Shown: positions 1-11,708 of the stretch, piece by piece
How positions within the stretch are numbered: position 1 is the first letter of the stretch
Layout of the letters: each line of letters opens with the position of its first letter
Assembly: GCF_030052815.1 (NCBI RefSeq)
Contig: NC_079504.1
Span: 45,290,363-45,354,362, forward strand
DNA from: Hevea brasiliensis
Taxonomy: Eukaryota > Streptophyta > Magnoliopsida > Malpighiales > Euphorbiaceae
Direction of reading: 5' to 3'
DNA: 64,000 nt
Notes under the pieces: generated by a model
Told to the model about the DNA's origin: nothing
Seen by the model: the letters and a program-made list of their open reading frames with translations, nothing else
The model's database searches: none
Translations under genes and position numbers: made by a program

Positions 1-1261
1 GAAGAGTAGTTTTGAGTGTGCTGGTGTATTCCCAATATCTTTCCGGTGTATCATTTTAGGTAAAAGGGCTGCATAATAGGGAGAAGGAATGGAGATTTTG
101 CTGGTTTTGGAAGACAATCCTATCCTACCGTCATAAGTGTTAATTGCACTCACCTTCTTCTTGTTGGTAAGAGAGTCAATTGGGTAATTGGCCTCGTTTG
201 ATTTCATTGTATAAAATTTATGCATTGTTTGTTTACTGCAAACTTTCTCGTGTGTTGTTCCTCCATTCTGTGCTTGCGTGGGTTATCTTCCTCAGGTGAT
301 TTTTAAGTCAAATCTTTTGTTGTATTTTTCTGGATGACCCAATATCTTTGGTCCCATATGCTGTGTCTTTTTTAAGCTTTGATTGATTATTTAATTATAT
401 ATTTCTTTCTCTTCTGTAACTATCATGCTTTTGTTGAATATGGAAATTATTGCTATCTCTTTTTGGAGTTGAGTTTGGTTGGACTAAACTAGCATAATGA
501 GGTGGAAAAATTGGGGAACATAAAAATGTTTTGAAGATGGCAAAGAATCTTTGTAAAGGAAAACACAAGGAAAGTCTCTCTACCCTTGAAAATAGAACTT
601 TTCAAAAGAGAGAATTGGATTTGATTAAAGGCTTCTTAAGATCTTGTAGAGCAAGGAGATCATCTTGTCAAGATCATATTACAGTTTATAGAGGACTCGT
701 TTAAATTCTGATTCTATCACTAATTACTGTGGACCTAAGCATGTGGGATCCGCTTTTTATAAGAAAATTAGTGATTTTTACATCTCATATAGGGTTTAAG
801 TGTTGCATCAGCTCCATTTGGAGTAGGGCCACTTTTTCTCTCTCCAATCATACTTCAGCGATCTATATTCAGTTTTCATTCTCTTTTAACAATTTGTGTG
901 TGTGTGTGTGTGTATATATATAGTTAAGCCAACTGGAATGCTGTCACAAAAATGTAAGCAACTAAATATTGTAGTTACCCTGTTTTAGAATTCTTCTCAA
1001 TTTTAGAGAATTAGTGTGTAGAAGTAACAGGAACAGTAAAACAATTCCAATTTCTAAGCATTATGGCTTTTACAGCTAAAACTAGTGTTTGAATGCCAAC
1101 AATTTTGTTACTTTTTTTTCTGTGTATTGTGCTCATATCTCCTGATTAAAAATAAAAACTATTTATTATTTTGATGCTACTTTCTCTGAGATATTTTCAG
1201 CCATCATTAGCAGTAACCAGAAATAAAACCAAGTAACCAACTAATTTACAACTGTACTATA
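1..1261. other. Non-coding, probably intron or upstream part of the bromodomain pseudogene
   Basis: AT-rich sequence with no frame I can recognise as protein. It precedes the first readable exon of the bromodomain pseudogene, so it is probably intron or upstream flank of that gene. The usual acidic, lysine-rich N-terminal exons of plant bromodomain proteins were not found here and may lie outside the window. Confidence 0.4.
894..921. repeat. (TG)n microsatellite running into TATATATA
   Basis: About ten TG dinucleotides followed directly by a short TA run. Simple-sequence repeat, with no further function inferred. Confidence 0.9.
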
Positions 1262-1501
1262 AAATTTGTAAGTAAAAATGGCAAGGAGGAAGCAGCAGCA
1301 GGAAGTAGAAAGAGTGCTAGAATATCTGCATTGGAGGAGAAAGCTCACATGCTAGCCATCCAAAAACAGACAAAATCTAAAACTATTTGTGGCACTGATG
1401 CTAGCATTAGTTCATCATCACTAGCAGCTGCTAAAAGGAGGGGCTGCAAGAGCAAAAGTCTCCAAGCAGTCATCACTAATTCTGTTACTACCTCTCCTCA
1501 C

Positions 1502-1504
<3 letters not shown>
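1262..1504 (+). other. Putative upstream exon of the bromodomain pseudogene
   Basis: An open frame rich in Lys, Arg, Ala and Ser (KEEAAAGSRKSARISALEEK, then a KRRGCKSK patch) reads without stops into a (TC)n tract and ends at the TAA at 1553. The basic, low-complexity composition fits the nuclear N-terminal region of plant bromodomain proteins. No clear splice acceptor was found, so the left edge is arbitrary. Confidence 0.4.

Positions 1505-1505
<1 letters not shown>

Positions 1506-1535
<30 letters not shown>
1506..1535. repeat. (TC)n microsatellite
   Basis: About fifteen uninterrupted TC dinucleotides at the end of the putative upstream exon. Read in frame they encode a Ser-Leu repeat, which is probably not part of the ancestral protein. 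Confidence 0.9.
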
Positions 1536-1537
<2 letters not shown>

Positions 1538-1960
1538 TTCCTTTTCCTTTTTTAAATATTCCTTGTGTTATTTATTTATTATGCGTTGTTTGTTGCACTT
1601 TTAGCTCTACTATTTTTCTTTTGCCTGCTGACTTTCGCCAACTAAATTTATCTTAGTAGTCATTATTGATCTTTTACCTCTTAAGATAATTCAAGGCTAG
1701 TTGATGCATAAATGGGAAGCATTAAATGTCCCATTTATGAATGTTTTTAATTTATATAAGCATGCTGAGTATATATTTAGCTACTAATGTATATAATTAG
1801 GTCCAAAAATGGATGTTTATCATTACCCTTTATTAAGTACTTTAACCTTTTCCAATGAATTCCTTCTCTAATTAATTATCAGTGATTTTTTCTGTAATTA
1901 ATTATCTGTGAGTCTTTCATTTAATGACTCATGAGATGTTGCTTTACAGTTAATAAAGAT

Positions 1961-2009
1961 AGCCAACCCCAACTAATTGGGGTTAAGGTTTAGTTATTGT
2001 TGTTGTTGT
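1961..2009 (+). repeat. Possible SINE 3'-end fragment with (TTG)n tail
   Basis: The sequence AGCCAACCCCAACTAATTGG, then GGTTAAGGTTTAGTTATTG and a (TTG)n run, resembles the conserved 3' end of plant Au/TS-type SINEs, which end in a TTG-rich tail. No Pol III A and B boxes were found upstream, so at most the tail survives. It lies in the presumed long intron of the bromodomain pseudogene. Confidence 0.3.
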
Positions 2010-2721
2010 AATAAAGCTGTTTCATGATCATGGTCATTAATAAAGCTGTTTCTATGATAGTCTTTTAGAAATACAAAGCTGTTTCAACTTTAGGTTAATA
2101 AAGACAATTGTATAATTTTCATTATTACTGATCATGAGCTTGTGGACTTTGACTTGGAAGTAAACAATATATTCATGATCATATGCTTGGCCAAAAACCC
2201 AAACCATCATGTGTTAAGATAGTTGGGATATGTTCTTCCATTTTTCCTATTAATAAGTCATAAAAAACATGTCAAAAGAATTATTAATAACTCATCAAAT
2301 TGGTAAGCTGCAATTGGAGAGTCATATTCTGTCTTCAGATGTGGAATCTTGACTCTTGCTTAATTCTCATCATCCCATCATGTTTGGAGATCTTACGTGG
2401 AAAAAAAAAAAGCAAGAATCTTTACGTATTAATTTGATTATATAATATCCCCAACATGTAGTTTGAGCATTGACTTTCATAAGAAAATCATAGTGGAATC
2501 AACCCTCTTGTCCTAGAGATTATCCAATGGATTTTGAATAGACATTGTGGTTTTGGTAATTGATGGTTTATTTTCCTTAAATAGAAGTTCCTGTGTCAGT
2601 ACTTCCATTACAATATTGAAATTTAATTTACCACTCAGATTCCTTGATAAGTTTTCTTCATTTTCTCAATCATTTGTGTAAGGATATATTCCAGCTTACT
2701 CTTACAATTAGCTGTAAACAG

Positions 2722-3790
2722 GAAGGAGAAGAACCAAAACCTGAAGATAATGCAACAAAAGCTGGTGAGCCCTTTAATGCACAGTTGAAAAAAGATATAA
2801 TATAATCCTGTTTTCTATGTTCCCAGTTCTAATTAATTTACTTTATTGTCCAAGAACAAATGGAAAATTTGCCATCCCTGCAATGGATGCCGAAGAAACT
2901 GACACTAGAGTTTGTCCTTGACATATTGCAGAGGTAAATTACTAATATTCTTTTTTCCGATCTAAAAAAAGATACGAGTTTATTTTCTGTCTTGAGTTGT
3001 ATATAAATAGGTAATTATTTTCTCATCTTAAGTGATTCTTTCCCACACAGGAGAGACACAAGAAATTTTTGCACAGCCAGTTGATCCCCAAGAGGTTGGC
3101 AGTTCATTTTCATTCTGGTGTATGCAAATCCTGAGACCTGAAATAATTTTATACTTAATCCATAATACTTACATTATTGTCTTTTGTTGGAAGGTGGTTG
3201 GCTATTACAATAACCTTAGAGAGCCAATGGATTTTGGCACAATGAGGGCTAAACTTCAGGAAGGAATGTATACAAGTTTGGAACAATTTGAGGTTTGCTG
3301 CAAAATCAGAAGAACTTTGTGTCAAGAACTTCACATAGTTTAAATTCTATGAATTATTCTGCAGCATGATGTATTTCTGATATCCAGCAATGCAATGAAG
3401 TTCAATTCTTCAACAACAGTTTATTATGCAGAGGTAGGCTTATTATTTGTTTTTCAAACCTGTAGCTTGATCATTCCAAGAAGATTTTCGGAAATGCCCA
3501 TTAATGCAAACTTTATTGCTTCCAGGCTAGAGCTATAAGTGAATTGGCTCAGAGGCTTTTCCATGCTTTGAGAACTGAACCAGAAAACTCTCAATTGGAG
3601 TACTCGAGGACAAGGAGACGCCCCGGTAGGAAACCACAAAGTGCAGCTGGAGGTTTGCTCTCTAGGTCTGCTAAACCTGCTAGTTCCAAAGATGGTGTTT
3701 CCCTTAATGATCCATCTATCAAGAGAACTACCCTTCAGTTACCCCAATTCAAGCCTTACATTGGCCAAACGAGTAATGGAATTCTTCCTG
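2722..3790 (+). other. Bromodomain-coding exons of the pseudogene
   Basis: Exon 2722-2764 encodes an acidic linker (EGEEPKPEDNATKA). The exon ending at 2933 starts the bromodomain. Exon 3051-3094 encodes the ZA loop (IFAQPVDPQE) but in a frame that does not join the previous exon. Exon 3194-3292 carries PMDFGTMRAKLQEGMYTSL. Exon 3365-3433 (69 nt, 23 codons) carries HDVFLISSNAMKFNSST with the ligand-binding Asn. Exon 3526-3790 carries the last helix (ARAISELAQRLFHAL) and a basic RTRRRPGRK patch. Donors and acceptors are GT/AG in each case. Confidence 0.75.
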
Positions 3791-4048
3791 GTAAGAGAGA
3801 CTAATTTATTGTACTTAAGTGCTTGAAAATTGGAGTAGATATTATTTTATTTGGTACATTAGAAATTCTTGAAGGGAAGGTTTAAATTTCTAACTTCTGC
3901 ACTACGAGATAGGTGTTAAACTACTGGGCTACTAGCCCAATGGCTTGGAGTGGATGTCATTAATTTTGTAGCAATACTAGCTAGATATATGCATTTATTT
4001 ATCTATATAAAGAAGTAAACTTGATCTATTCTTACTTGATTTCAACAG

Positions 4049-4182
4049 TGTCAAGAGATGGTAGGAGATTAAATTCCTCTGCAACTGAAAGGTGTATGAC
4101 ATATGTGTCTCAGCATCCCTGACACAGTGAGAATGAGAAGTTTGTTTCAACAGTTTATAATGCCCCAAAACCACTTAACCAT
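4049..4182 (+). other. Pseudogene exon with premature TGA
   Basis: Follows a TTTCAACAG acceptor and ends at a strong GTAAGT donor. The encoded VSRDGRRLNSSATERCMTYV segment looks family-like and is then cut by TGA at 4120-4122. The frame stays open on both sides of the stop, as expected for a single point mutation. Confidence 0.6.
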
Positions 4183-4286
4183 GTAAGTTTATCATATAGA
4201 GAAACATGTGATTTAATTTACAAATTTATATTACTTATTTTCTTCCTTATCTGTGTGCTGATTATTTGGTGGATGGCTGCCTCAGG

Positions 4287-5296
4287 TTTCAATTGCAGGT
4301 TCCCGATATGCAGAGAGTAATGAAATTTGTTAGAGATCTAGGGCCAGCAGCTCAAATTGCTGCCAACAATGAACTACTAAAATATCCAATTGAAGCTCCA
4401 AATGTTCTTTCCTAGACTCAAACACCACCTTTTGGCAAGACTGCTAATTGTCTACTTCCTGCACTATCTACCCTCCAGAATCCTGCAGCTTATCTGAATG
4501 GGGGTGATGGTGTTCAAATGCCTTGCAATATCATTTCTAACCCTTCTGGTTCCTATAAAGGAAGATGGTCTATACTGATGGAGGAATGAATACTTCTGGA
4601 AGAGAATTGATCTCTCCTCACAACAGTTTAGCAGGAGCAAGACCTCAGACCACTGATGGTGGACTCACTGATTACAAGTTAGTTGGAGGGCAGGGTCCTA
4701 ACAAAAGCGGAAATACAGATGCCTGTGGTTCTTCCAAATCCAGTGACAATATGGACCTTCTTCTTGCAACTCTGATGCAAAACAGTGCTATTCAAAATCG
4801 AACTAACTATACTTCATCAGGTACATATTTTCCTCTTACAGGATATGAAGATCTGCCTCCTGCTCTATCATCTCAGATCAACAATGAATCTCACTCGTGG
4901 CTGCTAAATAACCATTCACAGTCTACAAGCTTGCCTTACCAAACTAGTAAAATTGCAAGTACTAATAATGCCACAACCACCTCCTCTACGAGTGGATTTC
5001 CAAATGGAGAGGGGCCAAGCACTGCTGCTGCAGCTGCTGCATTAGACCAAAACAAGCTAATGGAAGGGAAACAACCTGCAGCACTGTGGGGTCTGCCGGT
5101 GATGAGTGATCTTCCTGTCTTGCAAACAGAGGCTAACAAGCAGATTCCACCTACCCAGAACATGCTACAGCAACAAGTACAAGTTGCATCAACTAAAGAA
5201 ATACCATTGTTCAATACAATGAAATCTCTTGAAGGAGTTAAGCCCCAAGGTCATAAGGCAACTTTCAAGCAGCTGGATTTGGATCTCCAACTTTGA
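4287..5296 (+). other. Last exon of the bromodomain pseudogene, Gln/Asn/Ser-rich tail
   Basis: The tail begins after a TGCCTCAG acceptor and changes frame near 4315 (apparent loss of bases before AATGAAATTTGTTAG). It contains TAG at 4413-4415 and changes frame again near 4563. The remaining 243-codon frame, 4565-5296, is uninterrupted and ends in LDLDLQL. It has a short Ala run near 5021-5043 and is rich in Asn, Ser, Thr and Gln, like the disordered C-terminal tails of plant bromodomain proteins. No second domain is visible. Confidence 0.6.
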
Positions 5297-6372
5297 GCTT
5301 AATGCCTCTATGCCCTGAATAAGAGAAGACGACAGCTGTCTTGCTTTTTTTAATAAGAATTTATAAATATATATATATATAAAGATGATATATTGGAATT
5401 GGCCTTTGGCCTGTTCTTAAAAGTTGGTGGATACTACAATAGCCATTAATGGATTTTTGTCCTAAAGAGTTTTAAAAGATTGTTGCCTTCATCATCAGGC
5501 TTAAAAATCAGTAAGTGATTTGGTTTAAGCCTAATTTTATCTGGTTGAATCCTTGTGTTGTGTCCCTAGGCATTGCTTTATTGTTTGATTTGCTATTGGT
5601 TCTACATTTTGCAGGAGAAGACAAAATAGCGGTTACATAAGTTGCTTATAAAAAGAAAGAAGATGAAATCTAGTTTCAAAATTTGTTTTAGAACATTGAA
5701 ACACCACACATGCAAAGTTATAGGATTGTTGGTCAATTGAAAAACTTAAATCAAAATTGTCTTTTTTTCCTTTTCATAAGAAACTTAAGCCTAACATATT
5801 AAGGGATTTCACTTATCTTGAGGTGTCTTCATGCTTATTTTTCACCCTTTTTCATTATCCTTAATCACTCTTCATTGCTATAACATGGTTTTCTATTTCA
5901 TCCCTTATTACTTGACAACTTGAAACTATACGTTCAATTTTGTTAGTTAATGGACTTTAAGTTTTGTTTATCATCCAAATCTTACTCCTTTTGAGCTATG
6001 GAACTACCACTGCTGCTAATAATAATTAGATTTAATACATAAAGTTTATTTGGAAATTAATTTTTATTGTGACCTATTTAACCCTTATTATTTTATGATA
6101 GATGTTAGGATGTTTTAATTCTGGTTAAATGTTAAATTTCACCCTATAATTATTTGAGATGTTGAATTTAACTATTTTTAATTTTTTGTCTATTCTTTAT
6201 TTGGATCGAAAATCAAGAAGTTTAATTTATTGATTTTTGTGTTAAATTTCTTATTCTTGATTTAGCTTAAAAATTAAGAAGTTTAATTTCTTATTTTTGA
6301 GCTAAATTGAGTTTAAACTAACACTAATGAACTAATATGGACAAAAAGTAAAAAATAGCTAAATTCAACCTC
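5297..6372. other. AT-rich flank between the pseudogene and the copia element
   Basis: Presumed 3' untranslated and intergenic sequence, with a short TA run near 5368-5384. No coding frame, RNA gene or terminal repeat was recognised. Confidence 0.5.
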
Positions 6373-6377
6373 ATAAC

Positions 6378-6857
6378 TGAAGGAGCAGAAGCATAAAAAA
6401 CACAAGTTTAGATCATTCAAAATTCAAAATTTTTCATTTAGGGTCACATGCATCATGGAAGATTTATTTTTATCTATTTGATTTCAATGATAAACAGCAT
6501 ATTAAAACCTTTTTAATGTATTTTTGGATCTACATCTGCCTTTTAAGATTTTAGAATTAACAGATTAATTTATTAGAACTCTAGATTAGATCAAGAATAA
6601 GTACACTAACATTTTGATACACTGCAGTGTGTTTGGCACCTTTGGGATGCGTCTTAGGACACCAGATGTTGTCCCTCTAGCTTGTCCACACCAAGATCAC
6701 CTATGGCAGCCCTTGAACAGCTTCTAAAGCTTTTTCTATGAATTAGAAAATCAGGTTTTACCTTTTGAGAGATTACAGATGTAAACCGGATGCTAGAAAT
6801 AATTTCTAGTATTTTTAATTCAAGAGATTGTTTGCTAATCTCTTTGAATTGATGAGA
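6378..6857 (-). repeat. Element A 3' LTR, outer (left) part
   Basis: Matches 38763-39237 of the other LTR nearly base for base. It is cut at 6857 by insertion of B, which duplicated TGAGA (6853-6857). The LTR resumes at 16569. Confidence 0.9.
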
Positions 6858-9471
6858 TGTCACGACCCAACCTATGGGCCGGACCGGCACTAGGACCTGG
6901 GCCAGCCTAAAGCCCCCGAGGCCCGTAGTAAGCCTAACTGTTCATTAACCCAACTCTAAGGCCCATTTGGGCCCAATATCAAGAAAACAAATGGACAGAG
7001 TCCGGCCATAAAATGGACTTACCAACGGGGAGTTTTCGACTCACCCGACCTGTAAACACAATATATAGTCAATTGGGGAGCTCAGCTCACCCTCCACATA
7101 CTCATCAACATAATAATAAATGGGAGCTCAGCTCCCTCATCCAATCCATCAAACATGCATAGCATATTAAGTTTACAGGTCCCAAAATAATAATTTAGTT
7201 TACAGACCCAAATCAAATAACATTTCTAACACATGCGGAAATTCTAAGATTTAACAAGTTTATACAAACAGTAATAATTGACCTGCGAGGGAGAAAAGCA
7301 GGTTAACCAAAATAAAATCCTCCTGTAGCCTGAAAAAAATATTGAACAGGAGTGAGCGTTCGACTCAGAGAGTAAAATATCAATTTTAACCATAATCTCT
7401 ATAACTATCTAGAACTAATGCACCCTGTAGAGTGAAATGCAACATCAACAACATTTTCACATCATAACATCAAAAAGGTAATTTGGAGCACTCACACACC
7501 CTGTAGTATCAATCATAACATATGGGAGCTGATCCCCTATACAGCTCTCTCTTAAATCCAACCCGGTGCCTGAATTACTCAAGCTCGGACTTCCACTTAA
7601 TAACCAAATCGAGGGTCCCAAATAATTACTCAAGCCGTGACTACCCTCGAAGGATCGGGTCCCAAGAATTACTCAAGCCGTGGATCGCCTGGCCCTATCC
7701 ATAGTCCACACCACATCACACGCACGCCAACGCACGCACACTGCTCCAAATTACCACAACAACATTCATGGCACATTAACAGTTATGAATGCAACATAAT
7801 TCGTGCCTAGAGTTTAACTAAATAAATATATGCATATAAGTGATGCATGGGCATGCTGAACATATAATAATATCGAAATTACAATTAAAATTAATATTTT
7901 ACTCACAGACTTGACGACAAATTACTGTGGCGGCTGGGCGGAGGAAGAAGGCTGTCCCGGCTCACCTGACAATCATATTACATTTATTTAATACAATCTG
8001 ACTCAATACAAACAAAGAAAAGACCAATTACGTCCTAAGTCGTGCCGAAAATCCGGCAGAGTCTCCCCTATACCTAGGACCTACCCAACCTGAAAAAAAA
8101 GGCTAAAAACGCACTTCTATATTCACAATCCATATATCAACAGTTCAATCATATCACACAGCCCCTCCTGGGCCCATCAAATCAATCACCCATCACAATA
8201 CACAAAATTTCAATTTAATCCCTTATTATTGATCATTTTTGCAAAAACTGCTCAAACAAGCTCTAAAATTTATAAAACTTTGCCCCGCGGTCCTTAGCAA
8301 TATTACTAAGCTATTGCAAAAAGAATCGTAATTTTCTAAGCTACCACGAATATTTTATGGATTTTTAATCCTATTTAAACACTAGAAAATTACGAAAAAG
8401 CAAGGTTCGGGTTTACCTTTGCCGATTCCGACTTCGGGAACGCGCTCGGGACGTCTGACAATGGGGGGCTAGCCAAAACCTCGGTCCAATTCGGGGACTT
8501 TTCCGGTAACGGGTCTGTCTGGCCCGAAATTTGCAGACCCGGTCAACTGTCGAATTTCCGCGAATCGAGGATACCTACACGAAGCCCATAACACGGGGGT
8601 TAGTACATAAATTTTTCAGAATTTTCTAAGCTCATTTACTGCTCGAAAATACACTGCGAAGTTCCGTGGGACCCACCGAAAAACGGTGTCGGAAAAATTC
8701 AAAATTTATGTCGTTGCGAAGCTCTCGACGAATGGAGCGTGCTGGTGGCCTCGGTTTCCTCGTGGGATTCACGATTTTCGAGAAATCTAGCCCAAAAGTC
8801 GAAATGGGCTAAAATCTTCCCGAGCAAAAATCGGACAATCCGCTCGATGGATTTCGGCGTTCTTGGTGTCTATGGAAAGCTCTCGCCGAGTAGATGATTT
8901 TGGACACAAGACCCGGTCCAATTGGTGGCCGGATTTGGCCGGGGAAGTCGAAGCGGCGCGCGCGCGCGCAGGGGGGAGATCGCGCGCGTTTCCTGCTCGC
9001 GGCCGTACCGGGCCGGGACTACCGGGAGGGGGCGCCGCGAGGAGGACGCAGGGAGGCGGTGGCAGGGGAGGGGTGGAGAGAGTATAGAGATAGAGAAGGG
9101 GAGAGGGACGCGCGCGCGAGGAAAGAAAAAGGAAGAAGGAAAAGGGCTGGTCCGATTCGACCGGTCCGATCCGTCCGGCTCGATTCGCCGCTCGATTCGG
9201 AAATACAAAATTTTAAATTTTTACTCGCCTGGACCAAAACGAGGTCCAAAATTCAAAAATTCCGTAAAACTCGTAAAAATACGTAGACTCCAAATATATT
9301 TTTAGTTTTACCACGTGGTCTTTAAATTAATTTTTAAAATCATCAAAGTTTATATTTTCGGAAAATCGAACCCGATTTTTAAAATCCGAAAAATCTCAAA
9401 AAAATTCCTAAAATTTAAATAAAATTAAAATATCAAAAATACTCATAAATAATAAAATTTGGGGTGTTACA
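6858..9471 (-). repeat. Element B 3' LTR
   Basis: Begins TGTCACGACC and ends GGTGTTACA. It is followed at 9472 by TTCTTCCCCCCTTACAG, which on the - strand is a purine-rich polypurine tract. It is near-identical to 13979-16568. The block at about 8930-9190 is GC-rich with (CG)n runs, and its long frames are composition artefacts. Confidence 0.9.
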
Positions 9472-9488
9472 TTCTTCCCCCCTTACAG
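9472..9488 (-). other. Element B polypurine tract
   Basis: On the - strand this is CTGTAAGGGGGGAAGAA, directly before the TGTAACACC end of the 3' LTR. That is the position expected of the primer for second-strand synthesis. Confidence 0.7.
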
Positions 9489-9534
9489 AAAATTCGTCCT
9501 CGAATTTTTACACAAGGCAGAATAAAACACATGA

Positions 9535-9963
9535 TTATGCATTGAACAAGTAAGGGTACTTGCTACGCATGTCCCGCTCTGACTCCCAGGTGCACTCTTC
9601 CACTGACTGACTCCTCCACAAAACCTTAACCATAGGGATCTGTTTGGATCTCAGCTGTCTCACTTGGTAGTCCACTATGGCTACAGGCTGCTCCTCAAAT
9701 GTCAAGTTCTCTTTTAGCTCTATCACATCCGGCTGCATTACATGAGAAGGATCAGGAATGTATTTCCTGAGCATGGAGATGTGAAACACGGGATGAACGT
9801 GAGAAAGTTTGGGTGGTAGCTCCAACCGTGAGCAATCGCTCGGCTCTATCGGTAACCTCAAAGGTCCGATATACCGAGGTGCCAACTTGCCCTTCTTTCC
9901 AAATCTCATGACTCCTTCATTGGAGAAACCTTCAGAATACATAGTCGCCATTGCAAACTCCAC
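9535..9963 (-). pseudogene. Element B integrase C-terminus with chromodomain-like end
   Basis: Contains the conserved chromoviral run KLAPRYIGPLR, then HVHPVFHISMLRKYIPDPSH, and ends with RSKQIPMVKVLW and a CTWESERDM segment. In chromoviruses the last part is a chromodomain-like module thought to steer integration to heterochromatin. The frame is open for 142 codons, but a frame jump separates it from the integrase core upstream (9906-10515). Confidence 0.8.
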
Positions 9964-10910
9964 ATCCCTCCGTCTGGGTGCATAACTCTTACGCCTCTTG
10001 AAAATTTGTCCTCGATCGTTCCGATTAAAGGAACTACCTCTGAAGTGTACTGCACTAGGTCTACATCATGCACTTTCGCTTCCCACATTTCTGTCCAACA
10101 CAGAGGAGACCTACACTTCCTTCCATATAATGCCTCAAAGGGTGCCAACCATATGCTGGAGTGATAACTGTAGTTGTCGGCAAACTCCACGAGTTAGTCG
10201 CTCATCCCACTGACCTCCAAAATCCAAGACACTCATGCGAAGCATGTCTTCCAGTGTTTGGATCGTCCTTTCGGACTGTCCGTCTGTCTGAGGGTGGAAG
10301 GCTGTACTGAAGTTCAACTGTGTGCCAAGTGCCTCCTGCAACTTTCTCCAAAACCGAGAAGTGAATAGGGGCCCTCTTTCCGATATTATGGAAGCCGGAA
10401 CTCCATGCAATCGACTATTTCTCGTATGTAGTGCCGGGCATTCTGTGCGACAGAGTATGTAGTGTTTTGAGGTATTTAGTGAGCTGATTTGGTCAAGCGG
10501 TCTACAATTACCCATATCGAGTCATATCCTCGCGTGGTACGAGGCAACCCAGTCACAAAATCCATAGTAATCATTTCCCACTTCCATTCTGGGATAGGGA
10601 GCTCTTGCAGCTTCCCTGACGGTCTCTGGTGTTCAAACTTCACCTTCTGACAAGTCAAGCACTTGGACACAAAGTCTGCTATGTCTCTCTTCATGCCATT
10701 CCACCAGTAGCTATCTTTCACATCATGGTACATCTTGGTGGAACCTGGATGGACACTGTAAAGTGTGTAGTGTGCCTCTTGCATGATTTCATTTCTGAGA
10801 TTGTCCACATCGGGCACACATATCCTAGAACCTTGCACTAGGGCGCCATCATTGGCAAATCCAAACTCACCACCTTCGCCTTGCTGTACTCTTTCTATGA
10901 TCTTCATCAA
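9906..10910 (-). pseudogene. Element B integrase, zinc finger and catalytic core
   Basis: 10476-10910 encodes the HHCC zinc finger (HPGSTKMYHDV...CLTCQKVK) and the first catalytic Asp (MDFVTGLP). 10135-10515 continues in another frame with [17 protein letters not shown] and the catalytic Glu ([10 protein letters not shown]). The second catalytic Asp, normally in SDRD, reads ISERG here, so that residue is lost. 9906-10190 holds [20 protein letters not shown]. At least two frame jumps break the core. With a missing catalytic residue this integrase would be dead even if read through. Confidence 0.85.
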
Positions 10911-11021
10911 TTGTTAGTCTCGTCTTTGGGAAACTCTAACTCTGTCCCTCAAGTCCGGCCTCACCGAAAAGTGAGCCAACAATACCCCTCATCAGCGGAT
11001 CTAGGATTAAACCTTGATCCA

Positions 11022-11708
11022 TCAACTCATGTACCTCTGAATCAATGGTCTCTTCTCTCGAAATGTGCCAAGCGCGGAAGATTTTCTGCTCAAGGCATCT
11101 GCTACAACATTGGCCTTCCAGGTGGTGGTACCGGATGGTGCAATCATAGTCTTCGAAGCTCCATCCATCTCCTCTGTCTCAAGTTTAAGTCCCTCTTGGA
11201 AGATGTACTTTAAACTCTTGTGGTCGGTGTATATCTCGCACACTTCACCATACAGGTAGTGTCTCCAGATTTTAAGTGCAAAGACTACAGCCGCCATTTC
11301 CAAATCATGGGTGGGGTAGTTCTGCTCATGCCTCTTCAGCTGCCTTGAAGCATAAGCCACTACCTTTCCATTCTACATCAAAACACACCCTAGGCCAACT
11401 CGAGGCGTCACGATTACAGGCGTATCCTTCACCACTCACGGTGTAGTGTCAACACAGGGGGTAGTGGTTAGACACTCCTTAAGCTTCGAAACTCACCTCA
11501 CGGTCATCTGTCCAAATGAATGAAACATTCTTCTGGTCAACTTAGTTAGGGAGCCGCTATCTGGAGAAATCTTGTACAAAACGCTGTAGTAGCTACTAAA
11601 CCCGAAAACTTCGCACCTCGGTGTTGTTGTAGGCCTAAGCCAATCGATTCTGACTTCAATTTTCTTGGGATCCACTTGAATACCGTCACTTGAAACCACG
11701 TGTCCCAA
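11022..11708 (-). pseudogene. Element B reverse transcriptase end and RNase H
   Basis: 11493-11708 encodes the connection (MGHVVSSDGIQVDPKKIE). 11022-11360 encodes RNase H with [42 protein letters not shown] and VVADALSRK. Between them (11361-11492) the sequence is garbled, and the first RNase H strand with its YSDAS-type Asp is not intact. In a working element this domain degrades the RNA strand during reverse transcription. Confidence 0.8.

Larger units (their letters stand above)
1262..5296 (+). pseudogene. Decayed plant bromodomain protein gene (chromatin reader)
   Basis: Plant bromodomain proteins of this kind bind acetyl-lysine on histones in the nucleus, and some belong to SWI/SNF remodelling complexes. 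Seen: an upstream coding-like exon (about 1262-1504), then exons near 2722-2764, ending 2933, 3051-3094, 3194-3292, 3365-3433, 3526-3790, 4049-4182 and about 4287-5296, mostly with GT...AG borders. Spliced together they give a bromodomain with its start (LTLEFVLDILQR), the ZA-loop end and PMDFGTMRAKL, and the NAMKFNSST segment with the acetyl-lysine-binding Asn. The last residues, LDLDLQL, resemble the family's typical C-terminal end. Lesions: the exon starting at 3051 seems 2 nt short against the family, breaking the frame; TGA at 4120-4122; a frame jump near 4315; TAG at 4413-4415; another frame jump near 4563. Which bromodomain subfamily it came from is not certain. The pseudogene call is strong unless splicing bypasses all the lesions. 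Confidence 0.8.

Noticed and set aside
4936..5214. 92-codon frame antisense to the bromodomain pseudogene
   Set aside because: Shadow of the sense frame, Ala and Val runs come from the repeat-like codons.
8863..9305. Several overlapping frames of 74-130 codons rich in Arg and Gly on both strands
   Set aside because: They lie in the GC-rich block of the B LTR, recur in altered form in the other LTR (15897-16305), and have no recognisable motif. Low stop density is due to composition.
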